Origin: Terrisporobacter petrolearius
GTDB lineage: Bacteria > Bacillota > Clostridia > Peptostreptococcales > Peptostreptococcaceae
Reading direction: 5' to 3' (one strand)
Length of the DNA: 64,000 nt
Assembly: GCF_032598785.1 (NCBI RefSeq)
Contig: NZ_CP102984.1
The translations under genes and the position numbers were made by a program. Each line of letters starts with the position of its first letter. Positions within the stretch are counted from its first letter, which is position 1. The notes beneath the pieces were generated by a model. That model had not been told where the DNA came from and did no database searches. It was given only the letters and a program-made list of their open reading frames with translations. Shown in pieces: positions 44,115-51,986 of this stretch.

Positions 44115-44865
44115 TCCTTCTATTCGTTTTGTAAATTATTTAAACCATATCTTGTATTTATATAAATCTGTATTGATATTTCAACATTCATATCTATATG
44201 ATGAAAATATATCCTAAATACTAAGCGATTTTATGGCAATAAGTTAATTGCCTCACCCTAATTTTCCCCTTATAAGTGCCAATGCCTTATCCCAACCTTG
44301 TAGTAACCTTATGGTTTTCGGATTTTAAATCTAAGGGCTTAAGGTTCCTCGCATTTCGCTACCCCTCTAAATACAATGATATTGTTCACTTTCAGATATG
44401 CATGGCCGAATTTTCGGCTGTAACCTTTAGTTATGGCTCAAATAACTCCACAACATTGTGGTCACCTATATGTCGTTTTTATAATAGGTTTTGATAGGTT
44501 TTTATAGATATTAAATAGTAATGGAGCGCTCCATTAAATCAACGGTAACGTTCCCTTATTCCAATAGAGTCCCATTAAAATTATTTTACTTGCATTTAAA
44601 CCAATTCCGAAATTCGGAAGTAGTTTAATTTCTTCTGTTTTAGATATTCTTGTAAGCATTCTTCAGTCAGTCTATCTATTTCAAGTTTTATGCCTTCATT
44701 TGCCTTCGATTTCCAACCATATTTATAGGCTTTAATACTAGGGTTTACTAGGGTCTTATATCAGATTAATACTAAGTTTTACTAAGCTAAATCATCAATA
44801 AAGTACTCCATTAAATCAATAGTAACGTTACTTTATTTATTGGTGACGTTCCTTTATTTTGATGT
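44115..44865. other. Origin-like non-coding region with iterated sequences
   Basis: About 750 bp without genes, dense in repeats. CTCCATTAAATCAA followed by GTAACGTT occurs at about 44529 and 44806, and a third GTGACGTTCC at about 44843. Tandem decamers ACTAGGGTTT-ACTAGGGTCT lie at about 44738 and ACTAAGTTTT-ACTAAGCTAA at about 44771. Palindromes: TGGAGCGCTCCA (44522), CCGAAATTCGG (about 44607), GGCAAT/ATTGCC (about 44235) and CCACAACATTGTGG (about 44449). This is the best candidate for the element's replication origin or transfer origin. Confidence 0.5.
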
Positions 44866-44906
44866 AAAAAAGGTGCACCCCAAAATAGAAAAGAATGCAC
44901 CTTTTT
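44866..44906 (-). terminator. Terminator of the leftward operon
   Basis: Stem AAAAAAGGTGCA / TGCACCTTTTT after the 44916 stop, closing the regulator-to-sigma gene block. Confidence 0.85.
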
Positions 44907-44915
44907 ATAGTATTT

Positions 44916-45161
44916 TTATCTTAACTTCTTAGCCAGTTCTATGGTTATGCATAACTCATCTAGTTCTGGACCATCTCCATTAAATACAACTTGTTTATTG
45001 TAATGTCTTTCCCCTGCATCTATAAATTCATTTAATTCTTGTTTTGCTTTTTCTAATTTTGATAATCTTTTCTGTGTTGTATCTCTATCCTCATTAAAAT
45101 TCTTATGCTGTAAGCCTTGTATTTCATCTCTTAGTTGTTCGTATCTACTTTTATATGTCAT
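44916..45161 (-). CDS. Small coiled-coil protein
   Basis: An 81-residue charged protein, almost wholly helical (YEQLRDEIQGLQHKN, KRLSKLEKAKQELNEFIDAG), no known domain. AAGGAG before the ATG; it follows the sigma factor gene by 26 nt and precedes the operon terminator, so it may be a partner of the sigma factor. This is inference from position. Confidence 0.6.
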   Translation of the reverse strand: MTYKSRYEQLRDEIQGLQHKNFNEDRDTTQKRLSKLEKAKQELNEFIDAGERHYNKQVVFNGDGPELDELCITIELAKKLR

Positions 45162-45187
45162 ATTAACTGTCTCCTTTTATAATTATT

Positions 45188-46156
45188 TTATATAGCAATT
45201 GATTTTTTATCTATGTATTCCAGCCATTTTTCATATACTTGCTTTTTATTTTTCAATATAGCTTTCTTGATAGTTCTTTCAATATCTAATATTTCATTAA
45301 ATCCATACCCTTGTTTTAATAGTTCATCTTGAGTCATTTTATTGATTTTACGCTTATTAAAAAGTTCTATATCTCTTTGATTAAATATTTCTAAACTCAA
45401 TATGAAGCTAGAGTATTTCTCGAGTTTAAAGTCGAAAGGCATTGAGTCAAATAGTTCCTGGATAAAGTTTAATATATCAATCTCATTTTTATATTTCTTG
45501 TAAAGTATTGAATTGCTTTCAAAATAAAAATATACGTTTTCTGTATTTTGGTAAGCTGATATAAGTCTATGCTCTAACTCTTCTTCTTTCATTTTAAGCC
45601 ATCTATCTCTTATCATAGGGCTTTTATTCCTTAGGTTTCTAAATCCTCTTCTTTGTATATCATGTACTCTTGAATGATGTATTCCATGTTCCTTAGCTAG
45701 ATCTATAAATTTTATATCTTCAAATAAAGTTTTATAAACTATATCTTTTTCTCTTCCAGTTAATACAAGGTTAATCTCTTCTTTATATTTTTCTATTATT
45801 AATTTATTTATAACTGTAGCTTCTACATTTACATTATCATCTGAAATAACTTCTTCCAGATATAAGTCCCCATCTACATTAATAGGTGCATCAAAAGAGG
45901 TTGATTTATAATCTGCTTGCCTTTTTATTCTTTTCATATTTTGAAATTCTCTAAATATTTTTCTTTCTATACAATCATAGGCATAAGTTTGAAAAGAAGC
46001 TCCTCTATCTTCTTTGTAATGTTCAAAGGCATATATTAAGCCAATAGCACCTATTTGTATCAAGTCATCTATTTCAATTTTATAAATATTATTTCTATAC
46101 TTATAAGCTATCTTTTTTACAAGTGGCTCCCATTGCAAATATTCCTCATTTGTCAT
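45188..46156 (-). CDS. Sigma-70 family sigma factor with C-terminal extension
   Basis: A 322-residue protein. Region 2 is at residues 8-90 (YRNNIYKIEIDDLIQIGAIG, ASFQTYAYDCIERKIFREF) and region 4 at about 130-180 (REKDIVYKTLFEDIKFIDLA, then HHSRVHDIQRRGFRNLR). About 140 extra residues follow, helical and charged, and not family-like. It probably directs RNA polymerase to element promoters. GGAGG before the ATG; a 344-bp gap upstream suggests its own promoter. Confidence 0.82.
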   Translation of the reverse strand: MTNEEYLQWEPLVKKIAYKYRNNIYKIEIDDLIQIGAIGLIYAFEHYKEDRGASFQTYAYDCIERKIFREFQNMKRIKRQADYKSTSFDAPINVDGDLYLEEVISDDNVNVEATVINKLIIEKYKEEINLVLTGREKDIVYKTLFEDIKFIDLAKEHGIHHSRVHDIQRRGFRNLRNKSPMIRDRWLKMKEEELEHRLISAYQNTENVYFYFESNSILYKKYKNEIDILNFIQELFDSMPFDFKLEKYSSFILSLEIFNQRDIELFNKRKINKMTQDELLKQGYGFNEILDIERTIKKAILKNKKQVYEKWLEYIDKKSIAI

Positions 46157-46500
46157 AATAAGCCTCCATCTATCAAATTAAGAACCCATTTAAAAACATA
46201 AGTTTTGTAAATACAGAATATAAGTTCTTAATATAATTATATCACATTTTTAACTTAAACATTAATATATACACATTTTAATTGACTTTTTTTAACTATT
46301 TTACTTTATAATAACGAATATACACTCTTTTAAATTTTCACTTTATCTACTACCACTATTTCCATATATAACCATGTATGTCTTATATTTTTAATAAAAA
46401 AAGAATCCATAATTGGATTCTTCATATTTATATTACGATTTTGAAGTTTGAAAGGTTTGATTTAAAATGGAACCTATTAATCTTCCATATACACAACTAC
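46157..46500. other. Gap upstream of the sigma gene
   Basis: Holds the terminator of the J-domain gene (46396-46423) and AT-rich sequence that should contain the sigma gene promoter. No open frame of note. Confidence 0.5.
46396..46423 (-). terminator. Terminator of the J-domain gene
   Basis: Stem AAGAATCCA / TGGATTCTT with U run on the minus strand. Confidence 0.75.
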
Positions 46501-47316
46501 TTATATACCCCATTGCTCTTTCAGCTTATTTATTAACATCATCATTTCTTGAGCTTCTTTTGGATTGTCTTGATTCTTATCAGGGTGAAACTGCATAGAC
46601 ATTTTTCTGTATAGCTTTTTTAATAACTTCTTTTCGTCCTCATTGTAGTTACCTTGAAACGGGTCAAGGTAACTACTGTATTTATTATAATTGTAGTTAC
46701 TTTTATTATTACTGTAGTAACTACGACTTCTCTCCTCATATTCATCACTGGCCTTCTTTTGTTCCTTTAATTCATCTAATCGAGCCTTATTCTTTAAGTT
46801 TCCAAATACGTCATAACACTCTCTATAAGTATCATAGCCATATATGTTATCAAAATTACTTTGTTGCTCCCTAAATTTTTCTAAAATCTTATTATTTTCT
46901 TTATTAATCTTATATTCCTCTGTTTTCTTATATTCAGCTTCTATTTTATCTATTAAAGGATCTAGCTTTTTATAAATCATTTCATATAAATTATCTACTG
47001 CTATACCTATATCATTAGCTATTTTTTCAATTTTACTCTCTGTCACATAATTAAGCAGACTGTCCCCACAATCTATTATTGAATAATGCTGTATAGTACA
47101 GATATACCATTGTTTCTTCTTTATCCTTCCATTTTCTCTATAACTATTATGAATACTTATTTTATAAGCTTTTTTTATCGGTCTTTCAAACCTTCCTTCC
47201 ATTATGTAACTATATGTTATTCTTCCATTATAATCACATACTATTGGCTCTATTGTCTTGAATTTTCCATAACACTCTATTTTCTTTAAATTTAACTCTT
47301 GTATGACACAATACAT
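46501..47316 (-). CDS. J-domain protein of the mobile element
   Basis: A 271-residue protein with a C-terminal J domain (LLKKLYRKMSMQFHPDKNQD with the HPD motif at about residue 245). The first 100 residues are beta-rich (YIMEGRFERPIKKAYKISIH, WYICTIQHYSIIDCGDSLL), the middle helical, then a Y/N/S-rich linker. No zinc or substrate-binding DnaJ domain is present. J domains stimulate DnaK ATPase; a role in remodelling the element's replication complex, as DnaJ does for some phages and plasmids, is inferred from the DnaC-like loader and replisome organiser upstream. Confidence 0.8.
   Translation of the reverse strand: MYCVIQELNLKKIECYGKFKTIEPIVCDYNGRITYSYIMEGRFERPIKKAYKISIHNSYRENGRIKKKQWYICTIQHYSIIDCGDSLLNYVTESKIEKIANDIGIAVDNLYEMIYKKLDPLIDKIEAEYKKTEEYKINKENNKILEKFREQQSNFDNIYGYDTYRECYDVFGNLKNKARLDELKEQKKASDEYEERSRSYYSNNKSNYNYNKYSSYLDPFQGNYNEDEKKLLKKLYRKMSMQFHPDKNQDNPKEAQEMMMLINKLKEQWGI
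46645..46724. repeat. GTAGTTAC/GTAACTAC inverted repeats inside the J-domain gene
   Basis: Four octamer copies in 80 bp: a perfect 12-bp inverted repeat GTAGTTACCTTG / CAAGGTAACTAC (46645-46676), then GTAGTTAC at 46693 and GTAACTAC at 46717. The same pair occurs upstream of the gene at 47340-47371. Confidence 0.6.
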
Positions 47317-47339
47317 AGATTCACCATCTTTCTCATACT

Positions 47340-47371
47340 GTAGTTACCTTATTTATAACCCAAGTAACTAC
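47340..47371. promoter_or_regulatory. Inverted repeat upstream of the J-domain gene
   Basis: GTAGTTAC / GTAACTAC arms separated by 16 nt, 24 bp before the start codon. Identical octamers recur inside the gene, so this could be an operator with auxiliary sites, or an mRNA hairpin. Confidence 0.5.
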
Positions 47372-47385
47372 AATACTTAAAATAT

Positions 47386-47413
47386 AAAAGGCTATAATTT
47401 AAAATCATAGCCC
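47386..47413 (-). terminator. Terminator of the 47423 gene
   Basis: Stem GGCTATAATTT / AAAATCATAGCC with a UUUUAU tail on the minus strand. Confidence 0.7.
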
Positions 47414-47422
47414 TAACTCATA

Positions 47423-47698
47423 CTATCTATCTAAAAAATTATTAAATTTAAAACCATCTTTAAAACCTTGCTTATACATTTCAATCTCCATAATGCTATT
47501 TTGTGAACCACTATGTTCATCTAAATTATCAATTAAATACTTTTTTTCCTTTGGTAAAAGTTCTTTTATTTCATCCATAAGAGATGATATTAATTTTCCT
47601 TCTTTTCTATATTCCGAATCATCTCCTGCAACTAATTGCCCTGCATCTTCTACTCTATTTATTGCAAAACCCTTTATTCTAAATTCTAGTGTTTTCAT
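47423..47698 (-). CDS. Small uncharacterised element protein
   Basis: A 91-residue protein without a clear domain. The C-terminal half (LLPKEKKYLIDNLDEHSGSQ ... YKQGFKDGFKF) resembles small DUF6809-like proteins found on clostridial elements, but the match is from pattern only. AGGGGGAG before the ATG. Confidence 0.55.
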   Translation of the reverse strand: MKTLEFRIKGFAINRVEDAGQLVAGDDSEYRKEGKLISSLMDEIKELLPKEKKYLIDNLDEHSGSQNSIMEIEMYKQGFKDGFKFNNFLDR

Positions 47699-47756
47699 TA
47701 TTAAACTCCCCCTATTTTATCAATTTCAGATGTACGAATTTCATACATCTCAACTA

Positions 47757-48539
47757 TTAAAGCGGCTTTATTACTTTTAATTGTGTTTTTTTACACTCTT
47801 CCTTTATCTCCTTAAGCTTAGACATTATATCGCCCATATCCCAATTATTGTAATCAGATGCTAATATCATTAACCCTACACCTACTGAAGTTATAAATCG
47901 ATTTGTATTACACTCCATAACATAATGTTCTACATCATCACTTGCCATTATCTTGTTTAACCCCATTTTATTAGCTTCTTGAATACAGGAATAATAGTCC
48001 TTAAAATCAGTTCTATATCCATCATATTCCTTTTCTATAGGGAATAATCTATATACTTGATTAGGTGTCAATCCTTCCAATAAATGCATTATGTTTTCTG
48101 TTAGTGAGAATTGAAATGTAAATGTTCTAAATTCTTCCTCATTCATATTTTTTGCACTCAATATATGAGACGGTAATAATCGATTTACTATTTTATAACT
48201 ATGTAAATTATATTTTGTTTCTAATTTAATTTTAGCTAGTGCTTTTAACTTATCTTCATCTGCTCCTGTTGTATTAGCTTTTAATATATACTTCCATATT
48301 TCATTAACCTTCTCTAATTTTCCTATATTCTCATAGTTAAGATTAATACAGTCATATACCAATTTAATATCATTATACTTAAAAGGTATTTCGTCGTCTT
48401 TATGTAGCTCTAAATCATTTTGTATCTCAGATTTAAGCTTATTATATTTTCTATCCCCTAACTCACCTTTTTCAAAAAAATATTTATGTGCTTCTGATAT
48501 TAACGCCACATCATAAAATATATTTCCATAACCTCTCAT
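47757..48539 (-). CDS. Uncharacterised helical element protein
   Basis: A 260-residue, probably all-helical soluble protein that I do not recognise. Segments include FTFQFSLTENIMHLLEGLTP and MECNTNRFITSVGVGLMILA (weakly hydrophobic, perhaps a buried helix). AAAGGAG lies 10 nt before the ATG. It is embedded in the leftward replication and regulation operon, so a role in element maintenance is likely. Confidence 0.6.
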   Translation of the reverse strand: MRGYGNIFYDVALISEAHKYFFEKGELGDRKYNKLKSEIQNDLELHKDDEIPFKYNDIKLVYDCINLNYENIGKLEKVNEIWKYILKANTTGADEDKLKALAKIKLETKYNLHSYKIVNRLLPSHILSAKNMNEEEFRTFTFQFSLTENIMHLLEGLTPNQVYRLFPIEKEYDGYRTDFKDYYSCIQEANKMGLNKIMASDDVEHYVMECNTNRFITSVGVGLMILASDYNNWDMGDIMSKLKEIKEECKKTQLKVIKPL

Positions 48540-48571
48540 GTTGCATGTTCTCCTTTCAAACTAAAGACAAA

Positions 48572-48802
48572 CTAGATTTTTTCTTTATTTACCTTATTTA
48601 TTTTATGTCCCTCATCCACCAATTCTCTTATTTCCTTAGTAATATCATCAACTACAATACCTATTAAATTAATACTTGGCATATAGTTATTATCATTTTT
48701 CATGGCTTCCGCTATAGTAAAGGCTGTTGCTGATACACCATCTAATTTTATTTGTAAATCATTGATTTTTTCTAAAATAGAATACATGTTATTCATAATC
48801 AT
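48572..48802 (-). CDS. Small uncharacterised element protein
   Basis: A 76-residue helical protein (YSILEKINDLQIKLDGVSAT, IVVDDITKEIRELVDEGHKI), without recognisable domain. AGGGGG precedes two possible ATG starts 6 nt apart. It lies in the leftward operon after the helicase-loader gene. Confidence 0.55.
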   Translation of the reverse strand: MIMNNMYSILEKINDLQIKLDGVSATAFTIAEAMKNDNNYMPSINLIGIVVDDITKEIRELVDEGHKINKVNKEKI

Positions 48803-48875
48803 TTATCCCCCTATTTTTTATCTATAGTAAATAAAACTTTAATTTCTTTTAATAATTTGCTATTATTTAATCATA

Positions 48876-48940
48876 AGAGGGTTGGCCAGAACCCTCTCAA
48901 TATGTATTTCTTAGAGTAAACACTTTTTAAGTGTTTATTT
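48876..48940 (-). terminator. Two hairpins after the DnaC-like gene
   Basis: AAACACTT / AAGTGTTT (about 48917-48935) and GAGGGTT / AACCCTC (about 48878-48898), in the 140-bp gap before the next gene. Neither has a strong U run, so partial termination or mRNA processing is more likely than a full stop. Confidence 0.4.
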
Positions 48941-48942
48941 TT

Positions 48943-49689
48943 TTATCTCAATCTATAATTTAAATCCTTACCTTTAAATAAAACTATGTTTCCGTTAATT
49001 CCACCACACATTTCGATAATTCTAGATCCTACAGCTTCATCAAACGCTAAAAGTTCTTTGGGTGACTTTTCTGTGCTTATTATCATAGGTTTCTTTTTCA
49101 AATATCTAGTATTAATAACTTCAAATATATACTTTAAATCTGCCTCATTCTGTTTTCCTTTTAAAAAATCATCTAAGAATAAAATTTTAGTATTTGTGTA
49201 TTTATCTAATTGTTTAATATAATTAATATCATCCATTACTGATTGTTTAAGGACTATCATCATTTTTATATACTCATCATATAAACACCATATATTATTT
49301 TCTATTAGATTTAACATTATTGCAGCTCCTAGATGAGTTTTTCCAGTACCAGGTTGTCCAGATAGCAGTATTGACTTATCATACTTAGGATTTTCTTTAA
49401 ATTTAATACAATAATCTATACCTATGTTTTTAGCTTCTTTTAATATTGGATTATCTGTCTTATATGTAGAAAATGTTTTATATTTAAAAGATTCACTTAA
49501 TCCACATCTTTCAAGCTTTTCCTTAGCTTCTACTTTATCTTTACACTTGCAAGGTACTGCTTGCCCTTTATCATTGAATGTATATAGTAAATCTTCGCAA
49601 ATAGGGCAATTATATTCTTTTTTTATATCATCTCTTGCCGGAATATTCTTAACTCTTTCTTCTAACATTTTTTTGAATTGACTATCCAT
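48943..49689 (-). CDS. DnaC/DnaI-like helicase-loader ATPase
   Basis: A 248-residue AAA+ protein: N-terminal zinc-binding segment (CPICEDLLYTF ... AVPCKCK), Walker A SGQPGTGKTHLGAA at about residue 108, Walker B TKILFLDDFLKGK, and sensor PMIISTEKSPKELLA. It resembles phage and IstB-type loaders that deliver replicative helicase. The ATG at 49689 fits GGGAG better than the upstream TTG. It follows the replisome organiser gene by 15 nt, the classic phage and element replication pair. Confidence 0.88.
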   Translation of the reverse strand: MDSQFKKMLEERVKNIPARDDIKKEYNCPICEDLLYTFNDKGQAVPCKCKDKVEAKEKLERCGLSESFKYKTFSTYKTDNPILKEAKNIGIDYCIKFKENPKYDKSILLSGQPGTGKTHLGAAIMLNLIENNIWCLYDEYIKMMIVLKQSVMDDINYIKQLDKYTNTKILFLDDFLKGKQNEADLKYIFEVINTRYLKKKPMIISTEKSPKELLAFDEAVGSRIIEMCGGINGNIVLFKGKDLNYRLR

Positions 49690-49704
49690 ACTTATCAACT
49701 CCCT

Positions 49705-50517
49705 TTATAATAAGCCATACTCTTTTCTTTTTTTCTCTAGTTCATCCTCTATATATTGAGGTCTAGGTTTAAAGTTTATATCCTCTATATTTTCTATAGT
49801 CTCATTCACACTGCTCTTAGTAGTAACCTGTTTATTTGTACTTTGATTTAAATAACCTTCAAACTTAGGGCCAAAAAGTGTTTCTGGCCTTAAATACTTT
49901 TCATATTTTGTATCTAACCATTCTTTAGTTTTAATTTCTATTACTTTGTAAAAATCTTCTTCTATAAAACCATCTCTTAATCTTGCATCTATGCTTGTCT
50001 TTGTTTTTTGAGTAGTAGATTTAAAGTTTTTAGAAGCTTTTTCATTCAATCGAGTTATAACTCGAGTATATATATTATCTTTCTTTTCATTCTCTTCATT
50101 CTTATCATTATTGTTCATGGTTGACCTTAGGTTGGTGCTGGGTTGACCTTGGGTTGATTCTTGGGTTCTTTTTTTTAATACATCTTGATATATTCCCCAA
50201 TTTTCAATGGTTACAAGTGTATAATCCTTGGTTGTTTTTATGGTTGAAAATCCTTGTTTCTGAAAAACAACCCACGCACTTCTAATCATTTGCTCAGTTA
50301 TTCCTTTACCACATTCTTTAGCAAAATTTCTTCTAGATGTAATAAATTGACCTGGTAAAATAGTAGTTTTTTCACCATTATCCAAAACAATATCTGCTCT
50401 CTTATGGTTTGCACTTAACAACATAGTTACCATAATAACTTTTCTATTAGGCGTACAAGCTTTCCAAAGAGAATTGTCTTTTATTTTTCTATGTAGCTTG
50501 ATATATCCTTGTTGCAT
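49705..50517 (-). CDS. Phage-type replisome organiser protein
   Basis: A 270-residue protein with an N-terminal winged-helix region (YIKLHRKIKDNSLWKACTPN, ILPGQFITSRRNFAKECGKG), a polar linker and a conserved phage C-terminal domain (VITRLNEKASKNFKSTTQKT, then YLRPETLFGPKFEGYLNQ; PF09524-like). Such proteins bind the origin and recruit the helicase loader encoded next. This supports autonomous replication of the excised element. Confidence 0.85.
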   Translation of the reverse strand: MQQGYIKLHRKIKDNSLWKACTPNRKVIMVTMLLSANHKRADIVLDNGEKTTILPGQFITSRRNFAKECGKGITEQMIRSAWVVFQKQGFSTIKTTKDYTLVTIENWGIYQDVLKKRTQESTQGQPSTNLRSTMNNNDKNEENEKKDNIYTRVITRLNEKASKNFKSTTQKTKTSIDARLRDGFIEEDFYKVIEIKTKEWLDTKYEKYLRPETLFGPKFEGYLNQSTNKQVTTKSSVNETIENIEDINFKPRPQYIEDELEKKRKEYGLL

Positions 50518-50531
50518 CTTATATCACCTAC

Positions 50532-50717
50532 TTAAAATTCCTTGCCTATATTTGATTCAAGCCATTCATCCACCTTACTCCTAATAATCACTATTCTTTT
50601 ACCAAATTTAACCATAGGAAATCCTTTAGCATGTACTATTTCATAGGACTTTTTCAAATTAATACCATATTCTTTAGAAAAAGTTTTAACATCCATTACT
50701 TTGCTGTATTCCTGCAT
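50532..50717 (-). CDS. Excisionase-like HTH protein
   Basis: A 61-residue MerR/AlpA-type winged helix (DVKTFSKEYGINLKKSYEIV, GFPMVKFGKRIVIIRSKVDE) as in Xis proteins that direct the integrase to excise. The ATG at 50717 follows AAGGAGGGG. Second gene of the leftward operon under the triple operator, so excision and replication genes would be switched on together. Confidence 0.78.
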   Translation of the reverse strand: MQEYSKVMDVKTFSKEYGINLKKSYEIVHAKGFPMVKFGKRIVIIRSKVDEWLESNIGKEF

Positions 50718-50730
50718 AATTATCCCCTCC

Positions 50731-50928
50731 TTATACATCATCCTCTGTAAAAAATAATTCTGTTACTGTAGTGTCTAAAGCATCTGCTATTTTCTTTAGT
50801 ATCGCTACACTTACATTATCTACGTTACCTTTTTCTATTTTTACGACTGTACTTAAACCAACACCAGAAGCATTAGCTAAATCTGTTTGAGTCCATTTTT
50901 TCTTTATTCTTTGTAATTTTAATTTCAT
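50731..50928 (-). CDS. XRE-family regulator (Cro-like)
   Basis: A 65-residue HTH protein (MKLKLQRIKKKWTQTDLANA, GVGLSTVVKIEKGNVDNVS, TTVTELFFTEDDV). AAGGAGGTG precedes the ATG. It faces the CI-like gene across a 149-bp control region with three operators, a Cro/CI arrangement. First gene of the lytic-like operon. Confidence 0.88.
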   Translation of the reverse strand: MKLKLQRIKKKWTQTDLANASGVGLSTVVKIEKGNVDNVSVAILKKIADALDTTVTELFFTEDDV

Positions 50929-50940
50929 TTTTTCACCTCC

Positions 50941-51025
50941 TTATTCTTTTAGAATAACTTAATAGTAGCATATTCTTTTAGAATAAACAACTATATAACA
51001 TAATTTTTTATTCTTAAAGAATAAA
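50941..51025. promoter_or_regulatory. Triple operator between CI-like and Cro-like genes
   Basis: Three palindromes of one family: TTATTCTTTTAGAATAA (50941-50957), TATTCTTTTAGAATA (50971-50985) and TTTATTCTTAAAGAATAAA (51007-51025); arms TTATTCT/AGAATAA around a 3-bp centre. The first overlaps the leftward ribosome site, the second sits between a leftward -35 (TTGTTT) and -10 (TACTAT), and the third covers the -35 of a rightward promoter whose -10 is TATAAT at 51033-51038. Confidence 0.8.
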
Positions 51026-51032
51026 TTTATGT

Positions 51033-51038
51033 TATAAT
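51033..51038 (+). promoter_or_regulatory. -10 box of the CI-like repressor promoter
   Basis: Perfect TATAAT 40 bp upstream of the repressor start; the expected -35 position falls in the third operator, so repressor bound there would shut its own gene. Confidence 0.65.
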
Positions 51039-51077
51039 TTAATAAAAATAGTTAATTATAAATTTAGAGGTGAGTAA

Positions 51078-51971
51078 ATGAAATTAGATATAGCAAGTAC
51101 CATAGGCAATAATATAAAGAAGTTTAGAGAAGAAATGAAGTTTAGCAGAAATGATCTAGCTGATAAAGCTGGTATTTCATCTTCTGGCTTAGCTAATTAT
51201 GAAAATGGTAATAGGGTTCCTAGTGTAGAGGTATTAATGCAACTTGCAACAATCCTACAAAGACCAATAGATTTTTTAGTAGGTTCTAATTTAAGCCCTT
51301 GTTTTGGAGAAAATGGTGAATTTAATTATATGTTAGATAGCCAATTTGGATATTTTAATCCCAACGATGAGGGCTATATTGAGTTTTTAGAAAGAAATTT
51401 AAGTTTATCAGATAATTATAAAAATGATAATATTTTTATTTCGCCTTCATATCCTTCCTTTACATCAGAACTAATGACTTCCATAGCTAAGTCTTATGGC
51501 AATTGTAATAATACTCCATTGTCTATTGATGGCTTAAGTCAATTTTTAGAAGAACAAACTGACATCCATAATGTTTGGTCTATCGACAATGAAAAAGAAT
51601 TGCCTTTACCAGAGATTGTAAAGCTTCTACATTTTTACAGACATTATAATTTTAATGACTTTTATGAGTTTATTAATCATGGACCCTTTATTTTTTCTGA
51701 CTTAGATATTGACATAAAAAATATAATACAAAACCTTAGAAATGATACAAGTAAAAACATTAAATTTCCCGGTGGATTTACATGTAAACCCGAAATAATC
51801 GATATTAACTTAGCTTATAAATCACTAGTTGACCTAATTTTTTATATAGGAAAAGAAGATAGTCTTCATTATATAGACGATAAATCATATGAAAAATTAC
51901 TTATGAAAGCATGTGACTTACTAGAATTTGAATTATTTAAGCTAGAAAAAGAAAATACTAAAAATAAATAA
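51078..51971 (+). CDS. CI-like XRE repressor
   Basis: A 297-residue regulator with an N-terminal HTH (NNIKKFREEMKFSRNDLADK, AGISSSGLANYENGNRVPS, LQRPIDFLVG) and a long C-terminal domain of unknown fold. There is no LexA-like Ser-Lys protease and no IrrE-like HExxH motif, so release from repression probably does not follow RecA-driven autocleavage; an antirepressor or another signal is more likely. GAGGTG precedes the ATG; the integrase follows 15 nt downstream. Confidence 0.85.
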   Translation: MKLDIASTIGNNIKKFREEMKFSRNDLADKAGISSSGLANYENGNRVPSVEVLMQLATILQRPIDFLVGSNLSPCFGENGEFNYMLDSQFGYFNPNDEGYIEFLERNLSLSDNYKNDNIFISPSYPSFTSELMTSIAKSYGNCNNTPLSIDGLSQFLEEQTDIHNVWSIDNEKELPLPEIVKLLHFYRHYNFNDFYEFINHGPFIFSDLDIDIKNIIQNLRNDTSKNIKFPGGFTCKPEIIDINLAYKSLVDLIFYIGKEDSLHYIDDKSYEKLLMKACDLLEFELFKLEKENTKNK

Positions 51972-51986
51972 AGAGGGTGTTTTTTA

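Noticed and set aside
44276..44494. 72-codon plus-strand open frame in the origin-like region
   Set aside because: No ribosome site, and it is made of palindromes; not coding.
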